Below are positions 43,918 through 52,988 of a stretch of 64,000 nucleotides of DNA, piece by piece. The position numbers were made by a program, and so were the translations under genes. Origin of the DNA: Achromobacter agilis. GTDB lineage: Bacteria > Pseudomonadota > Gammaproteobacteria > Burkholderiales > Burkholderiaceae_B. Where the stretch lies: assembly GCF_900496965.1 (NCBI RefSeq), contig NZ_UFQB01000012.1:1-64000 (forward strand). Reading direction: 5' to 3'. The stretch's first letter is position 1; the number at the start of each line of letters is the position of its first letter. The notes beneath the pieces were generated by a model, which searched no databases, was not told where the DNA came from, and saw only the letters and a program-made list of their open reading frames with translations.

Positions 43918-43986
43918 GGATCCGGCTCTGCCGGTCCGTCGGTGCCGCCCCCTTGAGGGGGCCCGCGCAAGCGGGTACTGGGTGGG
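43918..43986 (+). repeat. Dispersed intergenic repeat, copy C
   Basis: Starts GGATCCGGCTCTGCCGGTCC, then GTGCCGCCCCCTTGAGGGGG and CCCGCGCAAGCGGGT, ending at the dctP stop codon. It shares long identical blocks with copy A (6707-6768) in the same orientation and matches copy B inverted. It separates dctQ from dctP, which lie 247 bases apart, so part of the gap is repeat. Confidence 0.65.
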
Positions 43987-45108
43987 TCAAGCCTTGTTGC
44001 TGCGCGAGAAGTAATGGTTGTAGGCCATGCGGAAGTTGACCGAGGTATCCCCGTGCCAACGCCCCACCCGTTCGGCGAACGCGCGCTGAGACTCCAGCAC
44101 CTTCTTGAACAGGGGGTTCTCGGCCGAGCGCTTGGCGATCATCTCGTCCCAGATCTTCAGCTGCTGCTGCAGGATCGCATCGGGCGTCTTGTAGAACTTG
44201 ACGTTGTGGTCCTTCTGCAGCTTGATGTAGTCCTGCGAATAGCGGTTCGCTGCCTTCCAGGACATGTCCGCGCTGGAAGCCTGCGCGGCATAGCTCAGGA
44301 TGTGCTTCAGATGCTCCGGCAAAGCGTCGTACTTCGCCTTGTTGAACAGGATCTCGAATTGCTCCGCGCTCTGGTGGAAGCTCTGCAGCATGCAGATCTT
44401 GGACACGTCCTGGAAACCCAGCGCCAGGTCCGATGACGCATTGTTGAATTCGGCCCCGTCCAGCAGCCCGCGGTCCAGCGCCGGCACGATTTCGCCTCCC
44501 GGCAGCGCATTGACCGCCGCGCCCATGGCCGTATACATATCGATGGCCAGGCCGACTGTGCGGAACTTGAGGCCCTTGACCTCTTCCATCTTCGTGACCG
44601 GACGCTTGAACCAGCCGAAGGGCTGGGTGGGCATCGGCCCGTACATCAGCGACACCACGTTCACACCCATGGCCTTCTGGATTTCGGTCAGCAGCTCCTT
44701 GCCACCGCCGTATTCGTGCCAGGCGAGCAGCATGTTCGCGTCCATGCCGAAAGACGGCCCCGAGCCCCACAGCGCCACGGCGGTGTTCTTGCCGTACCAG
44801 TAGGCCACCACTCCATGCCCGCCATCCAGCGTGCCGGCGGACACGGCGTCCAGCAGATCGAACGCCTTCACCACCGCGCCCGCGGGCAGCACCTCGATCT
44901 TCAGCTGGCCGCCCGCCATTTCGTTGACCTTCTGGGCATAGTCGCGGGCGAACTCGTGGAAGATGTCGTTGGCCGGCCACGTGCTCTGGAAACGCATGGA
45001 AATCGGGGCATTCTGCGCCCGGCCGACTGCCGGGAATCCCAGGGCTGCGGCGCCGGCGGCGGCTGCGCCGGAGATGAACTTGCGGCGGGGTTTTGTAACG
45101 TGTTGCAT
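43987..45108 (-). CDS. dctP: TRAP transporter substrate-binding protein (DctP family)
   Basis: A 373-residue periplasmic protein with a Tat-type signal (PRRKFISGAAAAG, residues 7-19). The DctP fold follows: FQSTWPANDIFHEFARDYAQKV, the middle PVTKMEEVKGLKFRT and GLAIDMYTAMGA. The ligand-contact Arg (GLKFRT) is present. AGGAGA lies before the start. Ligand is not assignable; the MQQ-like and mannitol/chloroaromatic subgroup is possible. Upstream of dctQ/dctM on the same strand. Confidence 0.92.
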   Translation of the reverse strand: MQHVTKPRRKFISGAAAAGAAALGFPAVGRAQNAPISMRFQSTWPANDIFHEFARDYAQKVNEMAGGQLKIEVLPAGAVVKAFDLLDAVSAGTLDGGHGVVAYWYGKNTAVALWGSGPSFGMDANMLLAWHEYGGGKELLTEIQKAMGVNVVSLMYGPMPTQPFGWFKRPVTKMEEVKGLKFRTVGLAIDMYTAMGAAVNALPGGEIVPALDRGLLDGAEFNNASSDLALGFQDVSKICMLQSFHQSAEQFEILFNKAKYDALPEHLKHILSYAAQASSADMSWKAANRYSQDYIKLQKDHNVKFYKTPDAILQQQLKIWDEMIAKRSAENPLFKKVLESQRAFAERVGRWHGDTSVNFRMAYNHYFSRSNKA

Positions 45109-45231
45109 GGCTTGTTGTCTCCTGAAAGGACTACATGGACCAGCTTGTAGTTACTTCTCCTGCGTGGACGCGGGATGGCGACGCCTGCTTCGCGTTCCCG
45201 GTACCGGGCTGCGGATGATGCGAAACTGTGT

Positions 45232-45269
45232 GCTGATTAAACCTTTCTGACTAATCGCTGACAATCAGC
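45232..45269. promoter_or_regulatory. Inverted repeat in the dctP upstream region
   Basis: GCTGATT at 45232-45238 and AATCAGC at 45263-45269 are complementary across 24 bases, in the AT-richer stretch between dctP and a divergent hypothetical gene. A regulator dimer could bind it, or it may be chance. The rest of 45109-45339 shows no gene. Confidence 0.35.
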
Positions 45270-45339
45270 TTTATGTCAGGACTTACCCTAGACGCCGGAT
45301 TAGTGCCAATGCGGTAGGCAAGAGGCCGGGAAGTCCAAA

Positions 45340-46086
45340 ATGAGGATTCGAATGCACCAAAAGCAGCGCACCGCGGGCCGCCGTCGGATACCACGCAAGG
45401 CCATCGTCTTCGGCGTGATCGCCGTCGGGGCGGCGGGTTTTTTCGCCTGGACGAAATCCCCGCTGGGGCCCGGTCTCACCGAAGGCAAGATACGCGACAT
45501 CCTGGTCGAAGCCATGGCCACGCCCACGAACGCCCCGCGCAGCGCCTGCGTGAGCGTATTGGGCGTGCCGCCGCTGCCCAGCGAGGCCTCCGCGGCCCTG
45601 CTCGAAGAACAGAGCAAGGTCGTGCAGGGCCTGGTCAAGCACCAGCTCATCACCGTGGATCCCGTCGGCGGCGGCAAGCCGGGCGCGCCGCCAGACGGCG
45701 CCGAAGCCGAAACGGCCCTGGTCCGCGTGGCGCTGACCAGCAAAGGGAGGGCGTTTTACACGGATGGCGAAGCGCGGATCGGATCCCACCTGATCTATAC
45801 GGCGGTCTTCTGCGCCCCGGGCCTGCAGGTCGGCAAGATCCTCGACTACAGCAAGCCGGTCAAGAATCCGTTCGACGACAACCCCAACATCGTGTCCGCG
45901 GCGAAGTTCGAATGGCGGCTGGACCGCGCGACCGCCGGTTGGGCAGCCGACCCGGCATTCCAGCCGCAAATATGGGGCTTTCCGTCCGAGGACCGGCCGG
46001 ATGAATGGGAAACGCGGCACATCATGCTGGAACGGAAGGACGGGATCTGGGGACTGGGGGACGATCCCTACACGATCCGCTGGTGA
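45340..46086 (+). CDS. Membrane-anchored protein of unknown function
   Basis: A 248-residue protein with a basic N-terminus (MRIRMHQKQRTAGRRRIPRK) and one membrane helix (AIVFGVIAVGAAGFFAWT), then a periplasmic domain. The domain has two cysteines (SACVSVLG and TAVFCAPGLQ) that may form a disulfide. The C-terminus has WETRHIMLERKDGIWGLG. A shorter start at 45352 is possible. It is divergent from dctP; no family recognised. Confidence 0.6.
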   Translation: MRIRMHQKQRTAGRRRIPRKAIVFGVIAVGAAGFFAWTKSPLGPGLTEGKIRDILVEAMATPTNAPRSACVSVLGVPPLPSEASAALLEEQSKVVQGLVKHQLITVDPVGGGKPGAPPDGAEAETALVRVALTSKGRAFYTDGEARIGSHLIYTAVFCAPGLQVGKILDYSKPVKNPFDDNPNIVSAAKFEWRLDRATAGWAADPAFQPQIWGFPSEDRPDEWETRHIMLERKDGIWGLGDDPYTIRW

Positions 46087-46126
46087 ATCCGCCGGCGGCC
46101 TCGGCGGGCGGCCGGCAGGCTGGCGG

Positions 46127-46792
46127 TTACGCCGGCACCTTCCCGGCGTTCTTCGTGGCGCGGGCCGGCCGTTGCACCACCCTCACCTTGCCGCTTTCTC
46201 CGCCGCCGCAGAAAAAGCGTTCCGCGCCGTCGGATTCCAGCCCTGAAACGCCGGTGCCGGCCGGCATCTCCACGCTTTGCAGCACCTCGCCCGTGCGTGC
46301 ATCGAGCTGCCGCAGCTCGCTCGCGTCGCTTTCCCAGGTGCCGTGCCACAGCTCTCCGTCCACCCAGGTCACGCCCGTGACATAGCGGCTGGACGCGATG
46401 GTGCGCAGCACGCGGCCGGTTTCCGGATCCAGTTGATGGATCTGGCGCTGCCGGTACTCGCCCACCCACAGGCTTCCTTCGGCCCAGGCCAGGCCCGAGT
46501 CGTCGCCCGCGCCCGGCGCGGGAATGGTGGACAACACCTTGCCGCTGCCCGGGTCGATCTTCTGGATGCGCCCGTCGGCGATCTGGTAGAGGTGCTTGCC
46601 GTCGAAGGCCGTGCCGGCGTTGGCCGCCACCGCGATCTCGCGCGACGTGGCCCCGCTGTCGGGGTCCAGGGCGAGCAATTTCTCTCCAACGGCGAACCAC
46701 ACCTGGCGGCCGTCGTAGGTCAGGCCATGCACGGCGTCCGCGCCCGGGAAAGGGCCATATTCACGGATGATTTCAGCTTGAGAGCGTTTCAT
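46127..46792 (-). CDS. Beta-propeller protein (YncE/virginiamycin-lyase-like repeats)
   Basis: A 221-residue protein made of blade-like repeats: HGLTYDGRQVWFAVGEKLLALDPDSGATSRE, AFDGKHLYQIADGRIQKIDPGSGKVL and SGLAWAEGSLWVGEYRQRQIHQLDPETGRVLRT (cited in parts) share the pattern W/LY-x-D-P-x-T/S-G. There is no signal peptide. It resembles the glutaminyl-cyclase-like or SMP-30-related propellers. Upstream in the same direction lies a regulator gene 30 bases away, which suggests one operon. Confidence 0.75.
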   Translation of the reverse strand: MKRSQAEIIREYGPFPGADAVHGLTYDGRQVWFAVGEKLLALDPDSGATSREIAVAANAGTAFDGKHLYQIADGRIQKIDPGSGKVLSTIPAPGAGDDSGLAWAEGSLWVGEYRQRQIHQLDPETGRVLRTIASSRYVTGVTWVDGELWHGTWESDASELRQLDARTGEVLQSVEMPAGTGVSGLESDGAERFFCGGGESGKVRVVQRPARATKNAGKVPA

Positions 46793-46822
46793 GTCAGTGT
46801 CCTCGTATAGGTGTCCCCCATG

Positions 46823-48052
46823 CTAGCGGCCTGCGAGCGCGGCTGGGAGTAACAAGGTTGTCGTGAATCCGGGCATGGGCGGCGTCATCCAGCGCCGGGC
46901 GCGCCCTTGCCCGCAGGGCTGCACCTTGCCGGCCGCCGCCAATGCGTCGAGCGTGCGCTGCACCGTGCGCTGGCTTGCATTCAGCGCAAGCGCCAGCGCC
47001 GAACTCGACCACGCTTCGCCGTCCGCCAGGAACGCCAGGATTGCGCCCTGCTCCCGGTCGGCGTCGTCCACCGGCCGGGCCAGCACCACGACCTCCCGCC
47101 CCGCCTTCGGCTTGAGCGTAAACCCGTTGCGCGTGGCGACGATACCCGCCACCGGACGCAGCGCGGCGCGCAGCCGCCCTATCTCGACGCGCAGCCGCGC
47201 GCGGTGCGTCTCGTCGAAGTACGCGGTGCGAAAGGCCTGCGCGATCAACGTTTCGCGGGGCGCGGCCTGCGGCCAGGCCTCCCCCAGCGCGTGGGCCAGC
47301 GCGAACAGCACCGGCCGGCTCGCCAGCGGCACCACGGCGTCCGCCTCGCGGACCGCGTGGCGGCACGCGTCGACGACCAGCGTGTCCGACGCCAGCAGCG
47401 CTTCCACTTCATCCAGCAGCAAGGGGCGCTGCGCCCCCCGCCCGATCAGGCGCGCAGCCGGCGAGGAAAGGATCAGGGACGCGCTTTCGACCTCGGCCAT
47501 CAGCGCGGGAATGCCGGCATGGCCGGCGGCCAGCTCGGCCTGGGCCAGCGCCGCGCGCGCAGGCTGCATCCGCAGGCGGCGCAAGGCAATGCCGGCCGCG
47601 ATCAGTTCGTGGACCGCCCGTGCCGCGGGCGCCAGGGATGCCGGGTCCAGCGCGGCCAGCGCGCGTTCCGCGTCGTCAAGGCGGCCGATCAGAAGCTGGC
47701 GGCGGGCCTGCAGGTGCCGGGCGTGCGCGGCGTTGGCCGGATCCCCGTGCGCCTGCAACGCGGCGCGCGCGGCCTCCAGCGCCTTCTCGGGCCAGGCCAG
47801 TTCGCGCGACACGAGCGCGATCTCGGCCTCCGCCACGACGCAGCGGGCGCGCGACAGCGCATCTTTCGGGTCGAAGCCGCGGGCGGCGCTGCGCAACAGG
47901 GTTTTCGCGCGCCGGAAATCGCCCAGCTGCGCCATGGCGATGCCGCGCAAGGCCAGCGCGGACGCGTCCCCACGCAAGGCGATGTGGTTCAGGGCGCCCA
48001 GGGGATCGCCGGCCGCCAGCGCGCGCGCCGCCGAGGCGATCAGAAAGTCCAT
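46823..48052 (-). CDS. Regulator with TPR-like N-terminus and two predicted winged helices
   Basis: A 409-residue protein. The first 200 residues are Ala/Leu/Arg-rich helical repeats of TPR type (ALALRGIAMAQLGDFRRAKT recurring in form). At about 274-315 a winged-helix-like LRVEIGRLRAALRPVAG and ATRNGFTLKP resemble the C-terminal domain of OmpR/BTAD regulators. At about 335-392 a second winged helix, SALALALNASQRTVQRTLDA, is MarR/IclR-like. Both suggest DNA binding. It probably controls the propeller gene behind it. I know of no name for this combination. Confidence 0.7.
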   Translation of the reverse strand: MDFLIASAARALAAGDPLGALNHIALRGDASALALRGIAMAQLGDFRRAKTLLRSAARGFDPKDALSRARCVVAEAEIALVSRELAWPEKALEAARAALQAHGDPANAAHARHLQARRQLLIGRLDDAERALAALDPASLAPAARAVHELIAAGIALRRLRMQPARAALAQAELAAGHAGIPALMAEVESASLILSSPAARLIGRGAQRPLLLDEVEALLASDTLVVDACRHAVREADAVVPLASRPVLFALAHALGEAWPQAAPRETLIAQAFRTAYFDETHRARLRVEIGRLRAALRPVAGIVATRNGFTLKPKAGREVVVLARPVDDADREQGAILAFLADGEAWSSSALALALNASQRTVQRTLDALAAAGKVQPCGQGRARRWMTPPMPGFTTTLLLPAALAGR

Positions 48053-48145
48053 GGGCGTCCCGCCACTTGCGCCGCTCCCCCGTTAGGTGACCGGACTAAT
48101 CTACCACCAAGCGGGGCGCCGGATCGAGGCCCCGGCAGCCGCTTT

Positions 48146-49504
48146 TCAGGCGCCCGCGGCCGGGAACGTCACCGTCAGCGCCACCCCGGCACCGCGCAGG
48201 CCTGGCCCCAGGGCCACGTCGGCGCCATGCTGTCCGGCGATCTGCGCCACCAGCGACAGGCCGATGCCGCTGCCGCCGCCGGCGGTGCCCGCGGCACGGT
48301 AAAAGCGATCGAAGACGCGCTCGCGTTCCGCGGGCGCGATGCCCGGGCCGTCGTCCGCCACGCGCACGAACGCGCCGCCGTCCGGTGCCGGCCCGCAGGA
48401 GACGGCGATCTGCCCGCCCTCCGGCGTATAGCGGACCGCGTTGTCCAGCAGGTTGCGCAGCAACACGCCTATCGCGTCGAGCCGCCCCGTAACGACGCAG
48501 GCCTGCACATCGAGCTGGATGCGCTGCCGCTTGCGGGTGGCGTCCATTTCCCAGTCCCGCACCAGCAGGACGAGCAGCGCGTCCAGCTCGATTGCCGCGG
48601 GCGCATCCGCGCTTGCGCTCATGGCGTCCATGCGGGCCTGGTCCAGTAGCTGTTCCGACAGGCGCGAGGTGCGCTGGGCGACCAGGCGCAGCTTCTCGAT
48701 CGACGCCGCGGCGGCCCCACTGCCGGCGTTGCGCGCCACCAACTCCGCGTGCGCGCTCAACGCGGCCAGGGGAGTCCGCAGCTCGTGCGCCGCGTCCTCC
48801 AGGAAGCGGCGCTCGCGATCCATGCCGCCCTTCACGCGCAGCAGCAGCTGGTTGATCGATTGAATGAACGGGCGCAGCTCGCCTGGCATCCCGGCCGAAG
48901 GCAGCGGCGCCAGGTCGAACGGGCCGCGGCGCGAAATGGCCTCGCCCGCCCGGTCCACTTTGCGGAACGCGCGGCCGACCACCGCACAGCTCACCGCCGC
49001 CAACAGCACGAAGAGGACGGAAACGATGATGAACCCGCGTTTGAGGCTGTACCAGGACTGGGCTCGCCATTCGCTCGTGGGTTTGGCCACCTGCACCTGC
49101 ACGCGCCCGCTGATGTCGCTAAGCGCGAACACGCGCCAATCCGTGCCGTCGGCCACCACGTCGGCATACCCGTCCGCGAATTCCCCGCTCAGGGGCTGCG
49201 CGGGCGACTCCGGCGAGCGCAGCAGCAGCCGCCGGTCGGCCAGCGACCAGACGTGGAACCTGACCTTGTCGCCGTCGACATGGCCGGACATGGGCGGCGC
49301 GAAACGTTCGGTGGGCGCGACGCTGCGCAGCAGGCTGACCGGCATCGACGCCAGCATCTGGTTCGCCGCGTCGTACAGCCACTGGTCGCGCACGCCGGTC
49401 TGGGACCGCAGCGTTTCATACTGCTGGTAGGCGGACACGCCGAGCCAGGCCAGCAACAGCGTGACCAGCAGCGTGACCGTCAGTTGCCTGCGCAGCGTCT
49501 TCAT
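48146..49504 (-). CDS. Sensor histidine kinase
   Basis: A 452-residue membrane kinase: helix 1 (about 8-24), a periplasmic sensor region to about 155, helix 2 (157-178), a HAMP-like linker, HisKA with phospho-acceptor His240 in FLEDAAHELRTPLAAL, and HATPase with N-box LLRNLLDNAVRYTPEGG and G-box DDGPGIAPAER plus GSGIGLSLV. QseC/TctE-like. Its start overlaps the response regulator stop (ATGA). Confidence 0.92.
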   Translation of the reverse strand: MKTLRRQLTVTLLVTLLLAWLGVSAYQQYETLRSQTGVRDQWLYDAANQMLASMPVSLLRSVAPTERFAPPMSGHVDGDKVRFHVWSLADRRLLLRSPESPAQPLSGEFADGYADVVADGTDWRVFALSDISGRVQVQVAKPTSEWRAQSWYSLKRGFIIVSVLFVLLAAVSCAVVGRAFRKVDRAGEAISRRGPFDLAPLPSAGMPGELRPFIQSINQLLLRVKGGMDRERRFLEDAAHELRTPLAALSAHAELVARNAGSGAAAASIEKLRLVAQRTSRLSEQLLDQARMDAMSASADAPAAIELDALLVLLVRDWEMDATRKRQRIQLDVQACVVTGRLDAIGVLLRNLLDNAVRYTPEGGQIAVSCGPAPDGGAFVRVADDGPGIAPAERERVFDRFYRAAGTAGGGSGIGLSLVAQIAGQHGADVALGPGLRGAGVALTVTFPAAGA

Positions 49505-50163
49505 GGCTCCGCCTCGATGCGATAGCCCAGGCCGTGGACAGTGGTGATCAGCTTGTCGCCCAGCTTGCGGCGCAGCTGATGGATGTACACGGCGACAGTG
49601 TTGCTTTCGATCGCGCCGCTGTCGCCATAGACCGCGGCCTCGAGCTGCTCGCGGTTGACGGTGTGGCCGATGCGCTCCATCAGCGCCAGCAGCGTGCGGT
49701 ACTCGTGCGCGCTGAGGCTGACCTCCGCGCCGCCTCGGGTCACCGCCCGCCTGGCGGGCTCCACGGCCACGTCGCCGCAGCGCAGCGCCGACACGACGGC
49801 ATTGCTGCTGCGCCGGACGACGGCGCGCAGCCTGGCCATCAGTTCATCGAGCTGGAACGGCTTGACGATGTAGTCGTCGGCGCCCAGGTCCAGGCCTTGC
49901 ACGCGCTCGCTCAGGCGGTCGCGGGCGGTCAGGATGAGCACCGGCGTTGCATCGTAGCGGGCGCGCAGCTGCTTCAGCACCGCCAGGCCGCTGCCGTCGG
50001 GCAGCCCCAGGTCCAGCAGCACGGCATTGAAGCCGTGTTCGACCAGGGCCAGTTTCGCCTGGGCGACGTCGCGCACCCACTGCACGTCCACGCCCGACTG
50101 GATCAGACTGGTATGCAACGCGTCGCCCAGCATGGCGTCGTCTTCCACTAGCAGGACACGCAA
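49501..50163 (-). CDS. OmpR/PmrA-type response regulator, TTG start
   Basis: A 220-residue regulator. Receiver: acidic pair Glu7-Asp8-Asp9, phosphorylation site Asp51 (VLLDLGLPDGSG) and Lys in DDYIVKPF; winged helix at about 125-218 (VNREQLEAAVYG and NTVAVYIHQLRRKLG). No ATG fits the receiver start; a TTG at 50163 with GGAGCG six bases before it encodes the first residue before RVLLVEDD, so it was chosen. The frame is open to 50322. It faces the MipA-type porin gene, a likely target. Confidence 0.9.
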   Translation of the reverse strand: MRVLLVEDDAMLGDALHTSLIQSGVDVQWVRDVAQAKLALVEHGFNAVLLDLGLPDGSGLAVLKQLRARYDATPVLILTARDRLSERVQGLDLGADDYIVKPFQLDELMARLRAVVRRSSNAVVSALRCGDVAVEPARRAVTRGGAEVSLSAHEYRTLLALMERIGHTVNREQLEAAVYGDSGAIESNTVAVYIHQLRRKLGDKLITTVHGLGYRIEAEP

Positions 50164-50300
50164 GGGCGCTCCAAGGCAATCAAACGAAGCCAGAGAATGT
50201 CGGCACCGCTTTAAAAAATTATTAAAACCCCATGCCGACAATGCGGACCTCGGACGGCGAGGCAAGCTGCCCGCCCGAAAAACGCACAGGAAGCAATGGA

Positions 50301-51077
50301 ATGAAGCGAAAGATTTTAGCAAGCGGGCCGGCGATGGCGTCGGTCCTGCTGGCCGCCCTGGCAGGCAACGCGCGCGCCGAAGGCGGCAGCACCAACTTCA
50401 TCGGATTGGGCGTGGGGGCCGTGCCCGTGTACGAAGGCTCGCGCGAATACCGCGCCCTGCCCGTGCCCCTGATCAACTACGAATCGGGCAATTTCTTCAT
50501 TTCCCCACGCGCCGGGCTGCCGGCCATGGGCCTGAAAATGGATCTGGCCCCCGATTGGACCACCGGCGCGTTCGTCGGCATGGCGCTGGGGCGGAAAGCG
50601 GATGATTCCGACCTCACCAAAGGCCTGGAAGACATCGACTTCCACGGCACCTATGGCGCCTTCATCGAATGGTCGCCGGGCCGCTACTCGCTCATGGCGG
50701 CGTACCGGCAGGCCGCCCATAGCGGCTACGGCGGGACGCTGGACCTGCGTGCGACCTACACCGCCTGGCAGGATTCGCGCAACCGCGTCACGCTGGGTGC
50801 CAACACCCAATGGGCCAACGACGACGCCATGCAGACCTGGTTCGGCGTGACGACCTCGCAGGCGGCGCGCAGCCGCGCCGGGCTGGAAACGTACTCGCCC
50901 TCGTCCGGTTTCAAGTCGGTGGCGCTCTTCGGCACCTGGGCCCATCGCATCGATACGCATTGGAGCGCGGTGACGACGCTGGGCGTCAACACCCTGGTGG
51001 GCGATGCCCGCGACAGCCCGCTGACGGAACGCAAGACGAACGTCTTTGCCAACGTGGGCGTGATCTACGCATTCTGA
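50301..51077 (+). CDS. MipA/OmpV-family outer-membrane protein
   Basis: A 258-residue protein with a signal peptide (cleavage near NARAEGG). The N-terminus of the mature part (NFIGLGVGAVPVYEGSREYR) and alternating hydrophobic beta strands ending in F (VNVGVIYAF-type end) mark a MipA/OmpV beta-barrel. It is divergent from the two-component system, an arrangement seen often for this family, so it is a likely target. MipA members also scaffold murein synthesis enzymes; which applies here is unknown. Confidence 0.9.
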   Translation: MKRKILASGPAMASVLLAALAGNARAEGGSTNFIGLGVGAVPVYEGSREYRALPVPLINYESGNFFISPRAGLPAMGLKMDLAPDWTTGAFVGMALGRKADDSDLTKGLEDIDFHGTYGAFIEWSPGRYSLMAAYRQAAHSGYGGTLDLRATYTAWQDSRNRVTLGANTQWANDDAMQTWFGVTTSQAARSRAGLETYSPSSGFKSVALFGTWAHRIDTHWSAVTTLGVNTLVGDARDSPLTERKTNVFANVGVIYAF

Positions 51078-51117
51078 CGGCACGGGTCCGGCCGGGCCGC
51101 GCGTGGGAGATCCTCTG

Positions 51118-52026
51118 ATGAAACGCCTTCATGGCATGGAATTGTTCGCCGAAGTAGCGAAGGCGCACAGCTTCAGCCGGGCTGCCGCCGCGCTCGGCGT
51201 TCCGACGTCCACGGTATCGCGCCACGTGGCGGAGCTGGAGCGGGCGGTTGGCCTGCGGCTGCTCAACCGCAATACGCGGCGCGTGGAACTGACCGATGCC
51301 GGACGCCTGTATTTCGAACGCTGCCGCCGCATCGTGGCGCAAGCCGAAATCGCGCACGAAGAACTGCGCGACCAGCTCGAAACCCCCAGCGGCCCGCTGC
51401 GCGTGCAGTTGCCCGCCGCCTACGCGCTGGACGCGTTGATGCCCGCGCTGGTGGCGTTCGGGAGCCGGTATCCGGAAATCCGCCTCCAGCTGGGCGTGGC
51501 GGACCTTGGGCCGGCCGACCGCGCGCCCGACATCGGCGACGTGTCGATCCGCCTGGGCGAACTGCCCGACTCCTCGTTGGTGGCGCGCCGCCTGGGCACG
51601 GTGCAGGCCGGGCTCTACGCCTCGCCCGCGTACCTGGCATCGCGCGGCGCGCCCCAGACGCCCGCCGACCTGGAGCACCACGATTGCATCGGCCTGCGCA
51701 TTGGCGCGGGCCAGGCGGCGCCGTGGCTGCTGCAGTACGGAAACGAGCGGCGCCGGGTACCGGCCGCCCAACGCTACGGCGTCAACGACGCCTGCATGGC
51801 GAGGCAGCTTGCCGTCCTGGGGGCCGGCATCGCGGCGCTGGGCGGCGAGGCGGACGGGCTGGTGCGCGTGCTGCCGGACTGGAGCCTCGGACCAGCCGAG
51901 GTCTACGCGGTCACCGAGACCCGCCTGCTGCCCGCCAAGACGCGCTACCTGATCGACTTCCTGGCCCACCGCCTGGATCCCCTCGCGCATCTCCCGGAAA
52001 CGGACGCGGCGGCCGGCTCGGCATAG
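51118..52026 (+). CDS. LysR-family transcriptional regulator
   Basis: A 302-residue regulator with the helix-turn-helix at about 5-65 (AEVAKAHSFSRAAAALGVPTSTVSRH in parts) and a PBP-like effector domain (GPLRVQLPAAYALDALMPAL and the late GLRIGAGQAAPWLL). The ATG at 51118 has GGGAGA eight to twelve bases upstream; ATG 51103 is in frame and less suited. It follows the MipA-type gene in the same direction. Target not evident. Confidence 0.9.
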   Translation: MKRLHGMELFAEVAKAHSFSRAAAALGVPTSTVSRHVAELERAVGLRLLNRNTRRVELTDAGRLYFERCRRIVAQAEIAHEELRDQLETPSGPLRVQLPAAYALDALMPALVAFGSRYPEIRLQLGVADLGPADRAPDIGDVSIRLGELPDSSLVARRLGTVQAGLYASPAYLASRGAPQTPADLEHHDCIGLRIGAGQAAPWLLQYGNERRRVPAAQRYGVNDACMARQLAVLGAGIAALGGEADGLVRVLPDWSLGPAEVYAVTETRLLPAKTRYLIDFLAHRLDPLAHLPETDAAAGSA

Positions 52027-52197
52027 GTCCCCCGCGCGCCCCGTTTCAGAGGCAAGCGGGCCGAGTTCCGGCGTCACAATATTGCAGCCGGCGGGTGATA
52101 CGCCCCCTTTTTACTGCCCATCCGCCCCTTCCCCCCCGTCCCGGGCCCTTCCCCTGCCTTCCACCGTGTAAACTCCCCCCTTTTTGACTCTGGTGGT

Positions 52198-52974
52198 ATG
52201 TTGCAAGCCCCACAGCGCACAGGTTTAAGCGGCCCGACGCTCATTCGCTTGCTGACTCGCCTGACGGATGTCGATGTTCCGGAATCCAGGCAATCGCTCT
52301 CGGACCATCTGAGCCAATGGCTCGGCTGGACGGACGCGATCGCGCTGTCGGCGGCGCTCAATACCAGCCCGCCGGTAATCGCCCCCGGCGCGCGCCTATT
52401 CAGCAGCGCCGAGGAACGCGAATGCGCGCGGGTCCGGACCACGCTGGCCGACGCGATCGCCAGCGATACCGCCGCCACGGCCGCCAAACGGCCCATGCCC
52501 GGGCAGACGCCAGTGAAAAAACTGGCGGCCCTGGCCGAAGCCGAAGCCGACTACGCGAATTTCCGCCAGCGGTATCTATCGTTGCAGCACACGATGGAAA
52601 CCAGCGTGGGCAATCTGCGCAGCCGGCTGCGCGGCATGGTGGCGGCCAGGAACGGCGAATGGACGCGGCTGGCGGTGGTGGATGCCATCATGGACCGGGC
52701 CCTGCTGCCCAAGGAGCGCGCCCTGCTCGGCGCGATTCCCAAACTGCTGCAGAGCCATTTCCAGCGCCTGCGCCAGGCCGAGGCGGCCGCGCTGGCCGAA
52801 GCCGAGGCTGCGATGGAAGAAGCCGGGGCCGAAGGCCCCGCCGCGCCGGCGCCCATCGCGTCCGGCGCTTGGCTCGATACGTTCCGCAAGGATATGCGGA
52901 GCGTCTTGCTTGCCGAATTGGATGTTCGTTTACAACCGGTCGAAGGGCTGCTTGCCGCCCTTCGTGCCAGCTAG
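52198..52974 (+). CDS. DUF3348 family protein, first gene of the stator-like cluster
   Basis: A 258-residue cytoplasmic protein. Recognised as DUF3348 from the N-terminal RTGLSGPTLIRLLTRLTDVDV and SDHLSQWLGWTDAIALSAAL, followed by long Ala/Glu/Arg-rich helices (AALAEAEADYANFRQRYLSL then RLRGMVAARNGEWTRLAVVD). The last part may bind another helix. No membrane segment. The DUF802 gene starts fifteen bases after its stop. I associate DUF3348, DUF802, OmpA and DUF2894 as a set in Burkholderiales; function not established. Confidence 0.85.
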   Translation: MLQAPQRTGLSGPTLIRLLTRLTDVDVPESRQSLSDHLSQWLGWTDAIALSAALNTSPPVIAPGARLFSSAEERECARVRTTLADAIASDTAATAAKRPMPGQTPVKKLAALAEAEADYANFRQRYLSLQHTMETSVGNLRSRLRGMVAARNGEWTRLAVVDAIMDRALLPKERALLGAIPKLLQSHFQRLRQAEAAALAEAEAAMEEAGAEGPAAPAPIASGAWLDTFRKDMRSVLLAELDVRLQPVEGLLAALRAS

Positions 52975-52988
52975 GGCCTGTTGACACT

